A DNA stretch of 64,000 bases, from the NCBI GenBank assembly GCA_027625915.1, contig JANTQA010000057.1, forward strand, positions 4,588,001-4,652,000, read 5' to 3'. Made by a program: the position numbers and the translations under genes. Below the pieces are notes generated by a model. That model was given only the letters and a program-made list of their open reading frames with translations, was not told where the DNA came from and made no database searches. This stretch comes from Anaeramoeba flamelloides. Its lineage: Eukaryota; Metamonada; Anaeramoebidae. Positions 36,740-48,080 of this stretch are shown here, piece by piece; position 1 is the first letter of the stretch; the number at the start of each line of letters is the position of its first letter.

Positions 36740-38566
36740 TTCAATTTATTTTGCAACAAATAGTATCCAAAAATAACAAAATAAACAAAATCTTTTTTTA
36801 GTATATGATCCATAAAACCTGAAAATTTTTGAGAAATAATTTCTCTAATTTTAGATCCTTTCCATAATAAAATTTACAATTTTTATTAAATCTAAATGTT
36901 CTCTCTACACATGTGTAAATAAGGAATGTTGTAAAAATCGAGTTGTTACTGTTTTTTAGATAAATAAAGAGTTCCATACATTTAAACAATTTTCAGGAAT
37001 AGTAAACCCAATCCCCATTTTTATTTTTGAACTCAAAGGGATTTTCAACATAAAATGTATTTGTAAATCCGAACACCGTGTTTGAAAAATGTTTTTTTTC
37101 GGTTTGCATGATTGGTATTTACCAAACGATTTTTTGATTAAAATTATTATTAGTCTATTAATATAATCGGATATTTTATTTACCTCAATTGTGGTTAATT
37201 TCAAGGAACTCTTTATTTGTATCGAAAATTGTAAAAACTCTTTTTTTTACAACATTCATATTTACTTTTGTATACAAATATTTCCATTCCTCTAATATTC
37301 TGGTTAATTTTAAAAGATTCGGGAGTACATGAAAATATAGTTGTATATAAAGTAGAAAGTAAGCAAAGTAAAAGGGAAAAAAAATATTTTAAATTTACCT
37401 TTTTTAATTAGAAGATTTATAAAGTTTTTTATTGAAAGTTCTTTTTAAATTTTACTTAAAAATCTCCCAAAAAACTAATAATTGACATTCTTTTAGAATT
37501 TCCTTGAATAAGTAATCGTTTATAGCATTTTTTCTCTTTATTAATTGAATTTCAGTACTATTTCGCATTAATTTTGGATTTTCTTTCATAATTATTACCA
37601 AGACATCTGAAGTCAATTTTTGTGGTCATTCAAAAAAATGTTAAATATTTTTCGTTCAAATTTCCTTTTAGAAATATGACTATTACTTTCAAAAAAGTTC
37701 ATCTCAAAGCAAAAATTTCGAAAATCAACTAAAAAAACAAAGGGTGATTACTTTTAAACCAACAAACATATCAAGTAAAAGCAAAAAACAATTCTAAAAT
37801 TAGAAATTGAATCAAAAAGTTAAAAATATTTGGACATTTCTCAGCCACATAAAGACAAAAATAAATACAACATTTTTTTGTGAATTTTAAGAATGTTAAT
37901 AAACCTAACAAAAAGTCAACGAATTTTCCCTGAAAACTAATCTGTTTGTTGATTTCCTTTCCAACTAATTCAACCTTTTTTTGTTTTTAAAATTTTTCAT
38001 ATTTAGATCTCAAAACTGTTTTTCTAAAATGAATATTTGAATTTGTGGTGGATTTTTTTTTGTTCTTTCTTACTTCGGTGTTCAGCCAAATCGAGAAACT
38101 ACTTCAAAAACATGAAAATTTTTTCAAAAAGAAATAGACAATTTTTTTTCATCTTTCTTCAACAAACAAAAATTTTAAACACATCATAAATCATTTGAAT
38201 TTTGACTTTTTCTTTTTGTTGTCATAAAAAAAAAGTTTCCAATGAAATTCATTTTTTTTAATTTATTAACAACACTTTCACAAAATGTTAACAAAATCAC
38301 TTTTTTCACTTTCAAAAAACGTTAGGATCCCACAATGCACTTCTCTCTTCCATTCACTTATTTCAAAAAAAGATAAACAAAAGGAATTGATTCGAATGTC
38401 TCAAAATATTCACAACACTGATGTACCTCTTTAATATTTTTTCTTTTCACCAAAAAAAAAAATTAAAAAAAAATTAAAAAAAAAGCATGTTTCCTGATGA
38501 TCTTTTCTAAAATTTTTTCTCCTTTTGTCTTTTTTTTACTTTTCTGTCTCTCCTTGTCAAACCAAA

Positions 38567-41500
38567 ATGATGGTAATTAATCCTTTGATAAATCTAGCAA
38601 GAAACCTATTTAAAAAAGTTAGAAATAGCATCGAATTTTGTCAAAAAGAATTTAGGAACCTCTGAAATTGCGATGGTCTTAGGAACTGGGCTGGGGCCAA
38701 TTACCAACGAAATGAAAGACAAAGTTGAAATACCATTTTCAGAGATCCCGTATATGGTCTCTCCAAGCGTTTTAATGCATAAGGGAAGTTTAATTTCAGG
38801 AACCATTTCTGGCAAAAAAGTCTTGGCATTATCTGGAAGGATCCATCCTTACGAGGGATATCCTGAACACTTGGTCTTTTTCAATGTGCAAGTAATGTCC
38901 GAGTGTGGTTGTAAATTATTGTTTGTTACCAACGCGGCAGGCGGTGGCATCAAAGGGATGAAACCAGGTGATGTGATGGCGATCACAGGCCACACAACGT
39001 CAAATTTCCAAAATCTATTGACTTCCATTTACAACATCCCATCTTTAGTACCAAAGTCAATGAATCTGGAGCCAATTTATTCAAAAAGAATCTTGAAATA
39101 TGCCAAGCAATCCGCAAAAAAGCTTGGGATCAAATGGTTTGAGGGAACATACGCAATGATGCAAGGCCCAACCTTTGAAAGTCATTCCGAAATTGACTCT
39201 GGCCTTGCACTTAAAACTGGTGCCTTTGGAATGTCAACAGGTATTGAAACACTTGCTGGGAAAGCTGCTGGAATGGAAGTTTGTTCTTTTTTTTTTTTTT
39301 TTTTTAAACACTTTACTAAAATTTGATATTCAAACCTTATTTTGTACAAATTAAAAAAAAAAATCAAAAATCAAAACAACTACCCTTCTTGTTTGTTGGA
39401 AATTGAAAACACAAATTTCTTAACTGTGTTAGTTTTGATTGGTGTCTCCAAAAAAGAAAAATTTATTTAGGCAAGTTTTTACAAACATGAAAAATTTTTA
39501 AACTTTTTAATCATAATCCAATACAGATCAAATATCAAAATTATTTTCAAAAAGTGTAAACCAAAAAATTGTTAAATTTGTGCCATTAAAATAGGTCGAT
39601 AGATCTTGTTAACTGTATTTTAAATATCCTTTTGAAAATTTTTTGGGCCTACACCTTTTTTAAAATGAACCTTCAAATATCTTACTTGAGGATTAGAGTC
39701 ACCAAAGATAAGTCAAAAATTAAAGTATGTTGCAATTGAAACTAAATCATATTAGTACTCCATAGCTCAAATCTCTCCAAAAAAATCTGATTAGTAAAGT
39801 AGTACTTATTAGCTGATCTCATCAATTATAAATCCCAGGAATTTCAAAAACTCCATAAATTTCCTTTTTTTTTTTTTTTTTTTGATTAATCAAAAAGATT
39901 AGTAAAAATTCCAAAATGTAATTTAAGGGTTTTTGAAATTTAATGGATTTATATTTGACAGATATCAATTAAAAATTATCCTTGTATTAGTAAAAAACCC
40001 AAGAATTTCAAAAAAACCCTTCATTTTGAGATAAATTTAAAGGTTGAATCAGCAATCTCAAGACTTTAAAGTTGAAAAAGATCTTTCTTAAATTTGATGC
40101 TAAATGTAAATTAGTTGCTAAAAAAATCACTTTTTTTAAAAAATTAAAGAATTAACTTTGATTTTTTTATAAAATATTATGATATTGAGAAGATATTGTA
40201 AATACAACTATTTTCATAGAGAAAGGAAATTAGGTCTCAATCTTTAGGCTATTATGTTTATTAATACTTATTGAGTAAATCTTGAAATTAAAAAATCTTA
40301 AAAAAATAATTACTTTTGGAGTTTCTAAATCAGAATTTTTGAATACTGGAATACTATTATTTTGAGTTTCTATTTTATGGGTTTGGATAAGTAATTCAAA
40401 AAAAATTTTCCATAATCCACAAATTTTTAAATTGTGATCATTAGTAAAAAATCTTATGTATTTATTGTTCAATAATGATTATAATAGATTTTTTAGAGTT
40501 AATTTGAATCATAGAGTGCTAATATCATTTATCTTCAATTACAATATACTTTAATTATAGACGGATTTATGCCAGCTCTAATTGTTAAAACAAACGAAAT
40601 GAACCAATTTTTTTAAAATAATTTTTTAAAAACATTTGAATTATATTCAATAAAATTAATTTTTTTAAATACTATAATATTGCTACCTATTGTTATTTTC
40701 CTTCAATTCCTTTGTTTTCTAGGATTATTTTTATCTTATGATTAAACTAAACACTTTAATATTTTTACTTTCAATATATAAAATTCTTGTGGTTATTTTT
40801 ATTTTTTGTTTTAAATTTTTATTATTTTATATTTATTGTCAATATTAGCAATTCTGTAAAAAAATTTTCTTTTAATCATTTTAATGAGATATAATCAATA
40901 AAGAGAGTTATATTTTAAATTTATAAAAGATTTTTTCATCTTTTTGAATAATATTCCCTACTTATTTTTATTTTTTTTTATTAAAGATGAATCAAAAAAT
41001 TAATTTAATAATTTTCCTAATTTATCATCATTATATTTATTATTTTAAAACAATTTCCCAGCTATTAAAGTTATTTCATATTAATTATGAATTTTTTTTT
41101 TTAACAAATTCAAAACTCAAATCTAATTCCAATTTTTTTGATAAATAAACAAAAAAACAAAAATATATTAATTAACAAATAATAATATTTTCAAAATATC
41201 TTTGAATAATAGATCTTTGGTATTTCATTTATTTCAAATTTAGCAGCAGGTTTAGAAGATGGTCCACTAACTCATCACGATGTTCTTGAGGTAGCTGACG
41301 AAGCAGGATATAAAATCACTCAAATAGTCTCTGATTTAGTTAACACTGTACCCTTACTGGATCGACCAGAAAAGAACAATAGGGAAATAGAATGCAATCA
41401 AATTGTCCCTGTACCAATACCAGTTTTACCTGAACAAAAGGAATTTGATGAAGCTGTTTCATATTTGAGATCAAAAATATATTTTGATCCCAGGGTTGCT

Positions 41501-43211
41501 GTGCTATTGGCACCAGGACATGACGAGGCATTTTTAAGGAAATTAAAATGTAAAAGAGAAATATTATATAAGGATTTACCAAATTTCCCATTAATATCGC
41601 CATCAAGTAACAAAGGGAAGATAGTTTATGGAGAAACTGAAAACAAGATTCCAATTTTATGTTTAGTAGGAAACGATCATAAGGGGCTATATGATTCTGA
41701 AGTAACCTTTTTGGTCAAATTATTCAAAGATTATGGAATTGAAAGCTTTGGACAAACATTTTTAGCAGGCGATCTGAGTTACTTTGAGAACAGTAACAAC
41801 CAAAAGCCAAAAGCAAGAGTGATGCTAACAAACGATATTCTCAATTTGGTAACCTTCCCAGATGGAATTTTGAATGATTTGGAATATGAATCAAAAAGCA
41901 CCACAGCTGTTTGATGAACAATTTTTGAATAAAATGGAAACAATAGCCAAAGAAAAGAGCATTAATTACACTGTTGGTTCTTTAAGCTCCACCACAAACT
42001 GTGTCTTGCCAATCAGGTCTGAACTTGAGAAATATAAAAATGTTGGAATGAGCAACCTAGGATTAACAAATTTAACTGCAATCCTCGCAGCAAGAAATCT
42101 TGGTATTAAAACCTTTTCATTGGCTGACTTATGCTTTGATTATTCAAATTATCAAGACATTTCAATACCAAAAGCCATCCAGGATGTCAAAGAAAATAGC
42201 AGCGAAGACATTGCATCGTTAACCATTTCAGCAATTGATCAATCAATAAATAAAAATCCAAATAGCCAAAAGCGAAATGATAATCACAAGAGCTATACAA
42301 AATATAATAAAGCAAAAAGTGCATACGATTTACCAATTTTTAAAAGACATAGCCAAGGTAATTACCAAGATGTTAGAAAGGCCTCAAATTATTTGAAAAA
42401 GAAGATCAATGAAAAGCATGTGATCAATGATTTCAAATATTCAATGGTTGTTGATGATAATGTAACAGAATACGAATTATTTGAAAAAAAACAATTAAAA
42501 ATCTTGAAGAAATTCAAATTCTCTGAAATTCCCTTCATGTCCTATAAAAATTTGGATGGTAGAGAAAATTATAACAAATACAAAGACGGTGAAATCTTAA
42601 TTTGCTATTCAACTGAAAAAAAAATACCAGGCATAGTTTTCAAAATTGATTCCAGACAGACCCACTCAAAAGAATCTCTCCATGAAATCAGATTTGCATT
42701 AAGAATGTCTAATGAATTGGGAATCAAAAATATTATTTTCTTAAATGAAGTAGCATCAGGTAAAGAATCCATTAACAATGGCGATTTAGTCATATTGAGA
42801 GACTTGATTGATCTATCATCAGAAAATTGTTTATTCGGTTCAAATAACGAAGAATGGGGAACTAGATTCCCAGATTTCTCCGATCCTTACCAAAGCAATG
42901 AATTAAATGAAATCGCTAAAAATTCATATATTCCAGCCAAACAATCCGTTGTTTCCTTTGTCCCAGACCCAATTTTTGATTCTCCTCATCTATTACAATC
43001 TTCAAAATACTTGAAATTTGATGTCTCATCAGCTGGATCAATCTATCAAACTTCTGTATCTAGACACATGAAAATGAAAGTTTATGCTTTAGGTTTGGTT
43101 CATTGGGATCTGAAAAATAATAAAATACACTACAATTCTAAAGAAAACAGAGACAATGCTTCCAAAAATTTAAATAATTTGTTATCTAATTTATTAATTA
43201 AAAAATTTTAA
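38567..43211 (+). CDS. Purine nucleoside phosphorylase with three tandem PNP domains
   Basis: Exons are 38567-38572, 38598-39278 and 41213-43211, giving about 894 residues, roughly three times a normal trimeric PNP. The enzyme splits purine nucleosides with phosphate to free base and ribose-1-phosphate (purine salvage). Domain 1 (about 1-277) looks catalytic: VLGTGLGP phosphate loop, SGRIHPYEGYP, VTNAAGGG, MQGPTFES, and FGISFISN with PLTHHD after the second intron. Domain 2 (about 300-560) and domain 3 (about 600-890) keep the fold outline: GMSNLGLTN, and EEWGTRFPDFSDPY. Their phosphate loops and Asn-Ala-Ala-Gly-Gly motif are lost, so they look like pseudoenzyme units. In domain 2 the reading frame shifts by +1 around the A run at 41893-41897. 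The first intron (25 nt) restores a full PNP N terminus. Whether the last two domains are made depends on that frame shift. Confidence 0.88.
38573..38597 (+). other. 25-nt intron after the start codons of the PNP gene
   Basis: It starts GTAATT and ends TCTAG. Splicing joins ATGATG to CAAGAAACC and yields MMQETYLKKLEIASNFVKKN followed by the conserved phosphate loop, the usual PNP N-terminal length. Without splicing, the frame from the first ATG stops after 33 codons. The alternative start at 38673 would delete the first helix of the fold. Confidence 0.75.
39279..41212 (+). other. Second PNP intron, 1,934 nt
   Basis: It starts GTTTGT followed by about 20 T-rich bases and ends aataatag, phase 0. 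Joining Gly-Met-Glu to Ile-Phe-Gly-Ile-Ser-Phe restores a conserved PNP strand. It contains a copy of repeat R3 at 39695-40560. The rest is AT-rich sequence with nothing recognised. Confidence 0.92.
39695..40560 (+). repeat. Dispersed repeat R3, copy 2 (inside a PNP intron)
   Basis: It is collinear with 22845-23590; see that entry for shared blocks. Its presence explains much of the length of the second PNP intron and indicates that introns here grow by the same repeats that fill the intergenic DNA. Confidence 0.65.
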
Positions 43212-43654
43212 TTTGATTTCAATCGAAAATTTTTAAAGTTAAACAACAAAATTTCCTTAAATATTTGAAATATTATTATTGAATAAATATCTATTTTTTA
43301 ATTGTGAGCTGAAAGTAAAACTCTTTTTCAGTAGTCGGGTGTCCAGTTTAATTGATTAAATAAAACAAATTCTTTGAGTTTTATTCAATATTTTTTTCAA
43401 AATAAATATTGAATTTTAAGAACAAATATTTTTTTTTTAAATTTTTTTTTGTTTTTCTTTTTTTTAAAAAATTTTTCTTTTTCTTTTTTTTTGTTTTTCT
43501 GTTCTTTTTTGTTTCTTTTTTTTTTTTCTTTATTGATCCTTTTTTTTTTTTGATTGTTTTTTTTTATGAAAGATCAAGTCAATAGAATCAAAAGAGCTTT
43601 GAAAACACAAATCAACTTTAAGAAAATTAATACTATGAAATGTCTTTTAAAATG

Positions 43655-44190
43655 AATATAAACCATTTTCCAGTCAAAGGGGATCAGTTATGGTGAGTAA
43701 ATTACCTCTTTAAAAAAGAGTTTGAACATATATTAGATGAAAAAAAAATTATTTTGGAAATTTCAAAAATTGAAATCATTTTTTTCACATTTTACTGATT
43801 TTTTTTTTTTATTTTCGCTTTTATTTGACATTTAATTGTATTAAAAAATTTTTTTATTGAAAAGATCAATATTAACGAGGTAAAAAGGTGTTATTCTAAG
43901 GTTGTTGAAACAATTAAAATGATTGTAGAGAAATTATTTTGATTTCTATTGGAATTTTATTTGATCTTCATTTGGAAATCAAAATGAACATTGTTATTTT
44001 TCCCAATAGGGTACTCAGAATTATGGCCTTTTGATTTTTAAGAAAATATATTAGATTTATTGGTTTTGTTTCAGACATATATCAACAATCTTATGATGTG
44101 TATTATTCTACTTATTTCGTATTTATTCTTTCTTAAAAGTTCAATTCTCAAAAAAAAAAATGTTATTTGAAAAAAATTTTGACTCACTAT
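43655..44190 (+). repeat. Dispersed repeat family R1, copy 2
   Basis: It shares with 1765-2455 the blocks cagtcaaagggg, tgttattctaaggttgttga and cagacatatatcaacaatct, in the same order. No conserved frame. Somewhat shorter than copy 1. Confidence 0.65.
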
Positions 44191-45195
44191 GACTGGAAAA
44201 AAGTTAATTTATAAATAAAAGACCTTAGTGTAAAGAATGTTAATTTTCCACAAAATTGAGTAATATTGTATGTAAAGTTGGATTGGATTTAGTACAAAAA
44301 CTTTTTTTAAATTTTAATTTTAATCTGATATTTCTTTAAATTTGTTTCGGTATTTCTTTTATAATTATTAAAATTAACTAGATGATTCTTATTTCTCTTA
44401 TTTTTAATAAATTTTATATTGATCAGTTCTTAAAAAGAAAATTGAATTGGTCAGTTTAGGAAGGTAAAAATAAAGCAAATATGATCTTAGTTCTTTTTGT
44501 AGTAATCATTTTTTAATAGTTACATTCCAAGTCCTAAGTTTAAAAGTTTTTTTTATGATAACCAGAGTTCACATTTTGAATATTTTTGAAAAAAAAAAAA
44601 AAAAAGGAAATTTTGTTCTATTTTTTATTTCAAATGTAAAGACAAATAATCTTTTTTTATTTCACTGATTAATCCCCATTTATTTTTTTGTTTAAAAATA
44701 TTTTTTTCTAGAGAACATACATAATTCTCAATATTTGATTATTACTTAAATTTGGTTTTTAAAATCATTTCGAGAATTTGAAAATTTATAAGAAAATAAA
44801 TATATAATTAAGGTTTTTTTAAACATATTTTATTTTTAGGATACTTTTTGGCAATTCTGGTGGTTTTCTGTTGCCCCGTTTTTCGAAAACAATTATTAAT
44901 CTGGGAATTGTGTCATTTTTTTTTTTTTTTTTTTTTTTATTATTGATTTATTATTATAAAAAAAACATATTTGGGTTTCATAGAATCAAAATATTTTTAT
45001 TTTTTGATTTGTTAAAACAATCATTTTAAAATGATAATTTATCAAGCAGGGGAATTGGAAATAAAAAACTTTTCCGTTGGAATTATTTTAACTTTTTTAT
45101 TCTAAAAGTTATTTTTTTTTTGATTTCAAAAAATCTATTTTTGTTATATTTTTGAAAATCTGAAAATAACTCTAATATATATATATATATATATA

Positions 45196-45682
45196 GTAAG
45201 GAAAAAAATACCGGACATGAAAAAAATCCCGGACAATATTATTAATTGTGAGTATTAGTAAAATTTTTGTCTAATTTCAATCAAATACTTATTATAAATA
45301 ACCAATTTTTTTATGAGATTAGTAATAAACCTACCTAAAGTTCATCAAAGTAAGGTGTCTATGGAATACTCAAGTAATTATTTGATAGCCATGTTGATCA
45401 ACTTTTTTTGAAAAACAATTGAGTTTTATTGAGGTTTACTAGAGTTTGGAAAATGATAATTTTTCTTCTTGTTTTTTGATTGATTGAATAGTGTTTTGAG
45501 CAAGTGTGATTTCATTTGAAATCATCATTCTAATAAGTGGGTGAGTTTTAATTGAAAAAGTTCGATTCTTAAAAAAAGGAATTTGATTGTAAATAAATGA
45601 AATTTCACAATAATTTTACTAATATTCACAATTAAAAATCGTGTCTGGGATTTTTTTCATTTCCAGTATTTTTTTCAGTGCT
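45196..45682. mobile_element. Inverted-repeat MITE, 487 bp
   Basis: The ends are inverted copies over about 90 bp. The left arm reads aaaaaaataccggacatgaa, aaaaatcccggac and attgtgagtattagtaaaat. The right arm (45595-45682) is the reverse complement with few changes. An AT microsatellite lies directly on each side (45173-45195, 45695-45716). The ~300-bp interior has no coding sequence. Only one copy of this element is visible in the window. Confidence 0.75.
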
Positions 45683-46787
45683 TTAAATCAATTCTACATA
45701 TATATATATATATATAATTTTAATAAATAGGAAAATAAAAATTTCAATTTATATGTACTATTTTTTATTAATACTGTAAAAAGAAAAACACTTTTCCAGT
45801 CAAAATAATCCTGTTTTATTGAATGAATAGAACATATTTTATGACTTTTAATCAATATTCTTCTCAACAATAAAATTTCAATTTTAGGATCAATATCATT
45901 TTTTCTATTTTTGTGAATTTTTTTTTTTTTTTTTTACTTAAAAAGTTAATTTGAAAAAAGTTAATTTGAAAAAACAAATAAATTCTTGAAACTCTAAATT
46001 AACAGACAATAAAATTGAGGTGTTGTATTTTTTAAAAAAATGTTTATATTTACCATAAAACAAACTTATTGTAAACAATTTTTTTCTGCAAAAAACTTGA
46101 GAAATTTTAAACGAGACCTTTCAAATAAAAGTTTACCCAAAAATTTTTTAAAATTTAATTTCATAAAAATTTATTGTTTGTCCAGGTATTTTGTTTATGA
46201 TTCTCGTCTCTAATCTGAAGTTTATTATTTCTCTGATTTCTAAACAATCTTACCTTGGGTTGATTCTTATAAATTAGTGAATTTTTCATTTTTGGCTTGG
46301 CCAACATTGAGTGAAATGGAGTTTATTTAAAGTTTTAAAAATAAATTATCCAAGAAAAAAATGTACATTTAAGATAATTGATTTCAAAATGAAATGATCT
46401 AAACAATTTAAATAAAAATAAATTTTTCAAATACAAAAAAAAAGAAAATTGAATATTTTTAATTTATAACACCAATTGTTATTTTATTTTTTTTATTTGT
46501 AGTTATTAGAGAAATAACAATAAAAAAAAATATAAGGTTAAAATGAATATTTTAACTTTAGAATATCAAAATATAAATAAACGAAGCATATTAATAAAAA
46601 AGAACAAGATCAGAAAAACATTAAAAATAATAGCCTAATAAAAAATAAAAATAAAAATAAAAAAATGCCAACAACAATCTAATCAGCAAAAAAATTATTT
46701 TATAGGAGTGTCCAAGATAATTTTCTTATATTCTTGTTATTGTTGATGTGATGAGCTCAATAATAATATTAGGCCATTGGTGAAAGA

Positions 46788-48080
46788 TTAATTTTCTTTT
46801 GCATAATCAACAATTTTTAATTCTTGTGTCAAAGGTATCCCCTCGGATCCAAAAATTTCAATATAAGCAATAGTATTAAAAATGCCAAATATTGGTATTG
46901 CAACGATCAAGCCAAATCCAAAGAATAATGCACCGGCAAAAAAGATCAAACCATTCAAGAATTGTAACCATATTAGACCAAAAACCTTTCGATGAATTAG
47001 CTTTTTTGAATATTTAATTGAATCAAATATTTTGCATCTTTTGCAATTAATTACCAAAAAAAAGGGAGAAAAAAACAGAATTAAAAGCAAATAATCGCTT
47101 ATTATGGAAAGACCCCAAATCTCAAAGGAATTTAGAAAAACTAAAGTTATGTCAATGAGCAACAAGAGACTCATTCCGAAAAATAATTTTTTCCCACCTT
47201 TAAAAAGATAAAACAAATCCAAAAATTTGATCTCCTTTTGGTTTTGCTTATCAATATCGTAATAGTTAAGGATCGCCTTATGGATTATATGAATTGAACC
47301 AGGGATAAAAATTAGGGATAAAAACCAAAGTGCTAAAAGGCCAAAAAATAGGACAAGTATTGTTTGCTTTGACCATTTGTAGTCCTGTATTTTCTTGTTC
47401 TCGTCATCTGGGATCGGCTTTGTTTTCAAATTCTTTTCTTGCACACCGAGCCTGGACTCATAGGAATTCCCATCGTCATTGTCGTTTTTATTTTTGTTTT
47501 TGAAAAGGTTTCTGTTTTGCTTTTTGACAAACCTGGTAGGGGTGCCAAACAGTTTGTTGCTTGGGGCGCCTTGGAATGATTCTGTGTTTTTTGGCTCAAC
47601 GTCCTCAAATATTTTCCCTTGAAGAGACAACGAGGTAAGCAGGATTGTGACAAACAATATCGCAAACAAAAAGAAAAACACAGCAAAGAGCAAGCAAGTT
47701 AAGACCTTCCAATTTTGTTTGTAAATCTCTCTCGATTTTTTAAACCATTTGAGATATTCATATTGGTAAAATCTCGAATCTAACCAAACCTTGTATTGAT
47801 CATAATTGCTAGGGATCGATTTGTTTGCATTTGATCCGATTTGATGATTGTAATTGTTATAGTTGTTTTCGTTCAGGCTATTGTCTTGATCGCTCGGTAA
47901 GAGATTGTCAGAATCACTACCACTTCCTTTTTGTTCAATTTCACTTTCGTGTGAATTTTTTTCAGATGAGATTTGATGCAGCTTGAGCTCTTGTCCGCTC
48001 AGTTGATCATTTTTTTCTTCCAGTTCAGAACCACTCTCTAATTCGTTGTCCAGAGTTTGATACTTTTTCTCGTATGTCAT
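46788..48080 (-). CDS. Six-TM membrane protein, unknown function
   Basis: Minus strand, 430 residues from the ATG at 48080, no intron. The frame stays open to an ATG at 48230, but those 50 extra residues have the composition of translated leader, so I prefer the inner start (MTYEKKYQTL). Residues 1-105 are hydrophilic and acidic, rich in Ser, Asp and Asn. About six membrane segments follow (126-150, 240-262, 299-320, 325-346, 366-386, 384-404), with a charged loop of about 90 residues (151-239). The pattern of an IKYSKKLIHRKVFGLIWLQF helix, a Gly-rich segment and IVAIPIFG is reminiscent of integral-membrane families such as DUF975 or DUF4013, but this is resemblance only. It has no transporter or enzyme motif I can name. 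The composition is clearly coding compared with its flanks. Confidence 0.82.
   Translation of the reverse strand: MTYEKKYQTLDNELESGSELEEKNDQLSGQELKLHQISSEKNSHESEIEQKGSGSDSDNLLPSDQDNSLNENNYNNYNHQIGSNANKSIPSNYDQYKVWLDSRFYQYEYLKWFKKSREIYKQNWKVLTCLLFAVFFFLFAILFVTILLTSLSLQGKIFEDVEPKNTESFQGAPSNKLFGTPTRFVKKQNRNLFKNKNKNDNDDGNSYESRLGVQEKNLKTKPIPDDENKKIQDYKWSKQTILVLFFGLLALWFLSLIFIPGSIHIIHKAILNYYDIDKQNQKEIKFLDLFYLFKGGKKLFFGMSLLLLIDITLVFLNSFEIWGLSIISDYLLLILFFSPFFLVINCKRCKIFDSIKYSKKLIHRKVFGLIWLQFLNGLIFFAGALFFGFGLIVAIPIFGIFNTIAYIEIFGSEGIPLTQELKIVDYAKEN

Larger units (their letters stand above)
31109..38566. other. Large intergenic region with several repeats
   Basis: No confident gene in 7.4 kb. It holds a repeat fragment at 32069-32130, a near-intact TA-MITE (34548-34742), repeat R5 (34795-35900) interrupted by element R4 copy b (about 35128-35735), and a small inverted-repeat unit at 36558-36739. 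Open frames at 35935-36156 and 36798-37204 have non-coding composition and no family resemblance. Confidence 0.6.
43212..46787. other. Intergenic region between convergent genes
   Basis: The PNP gene and the membrane protein gene point toward each other across this stretch. No gene is supported. It holds T-rich sequence at 43430-43570, repeat R1 copy 2, a 487-bp inverted-repeat element (45196-45682) between AT microsatellites, and AT-rich sequence with nothing recognisable beyond 45950. Confidence 0.65.

Noticed and set aside
41848-41905. 58-nt GT-AG intron inside the second PNP domain that would fix the frame
   Set aside because: It is possible in modulus, but its composition is exon-like, its donor GTAACC is not among those seen here, and removing it would delete about 20 residues that domain 1 has. 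A one-base change in the A run fits better; the intron is kept only as an alternative.
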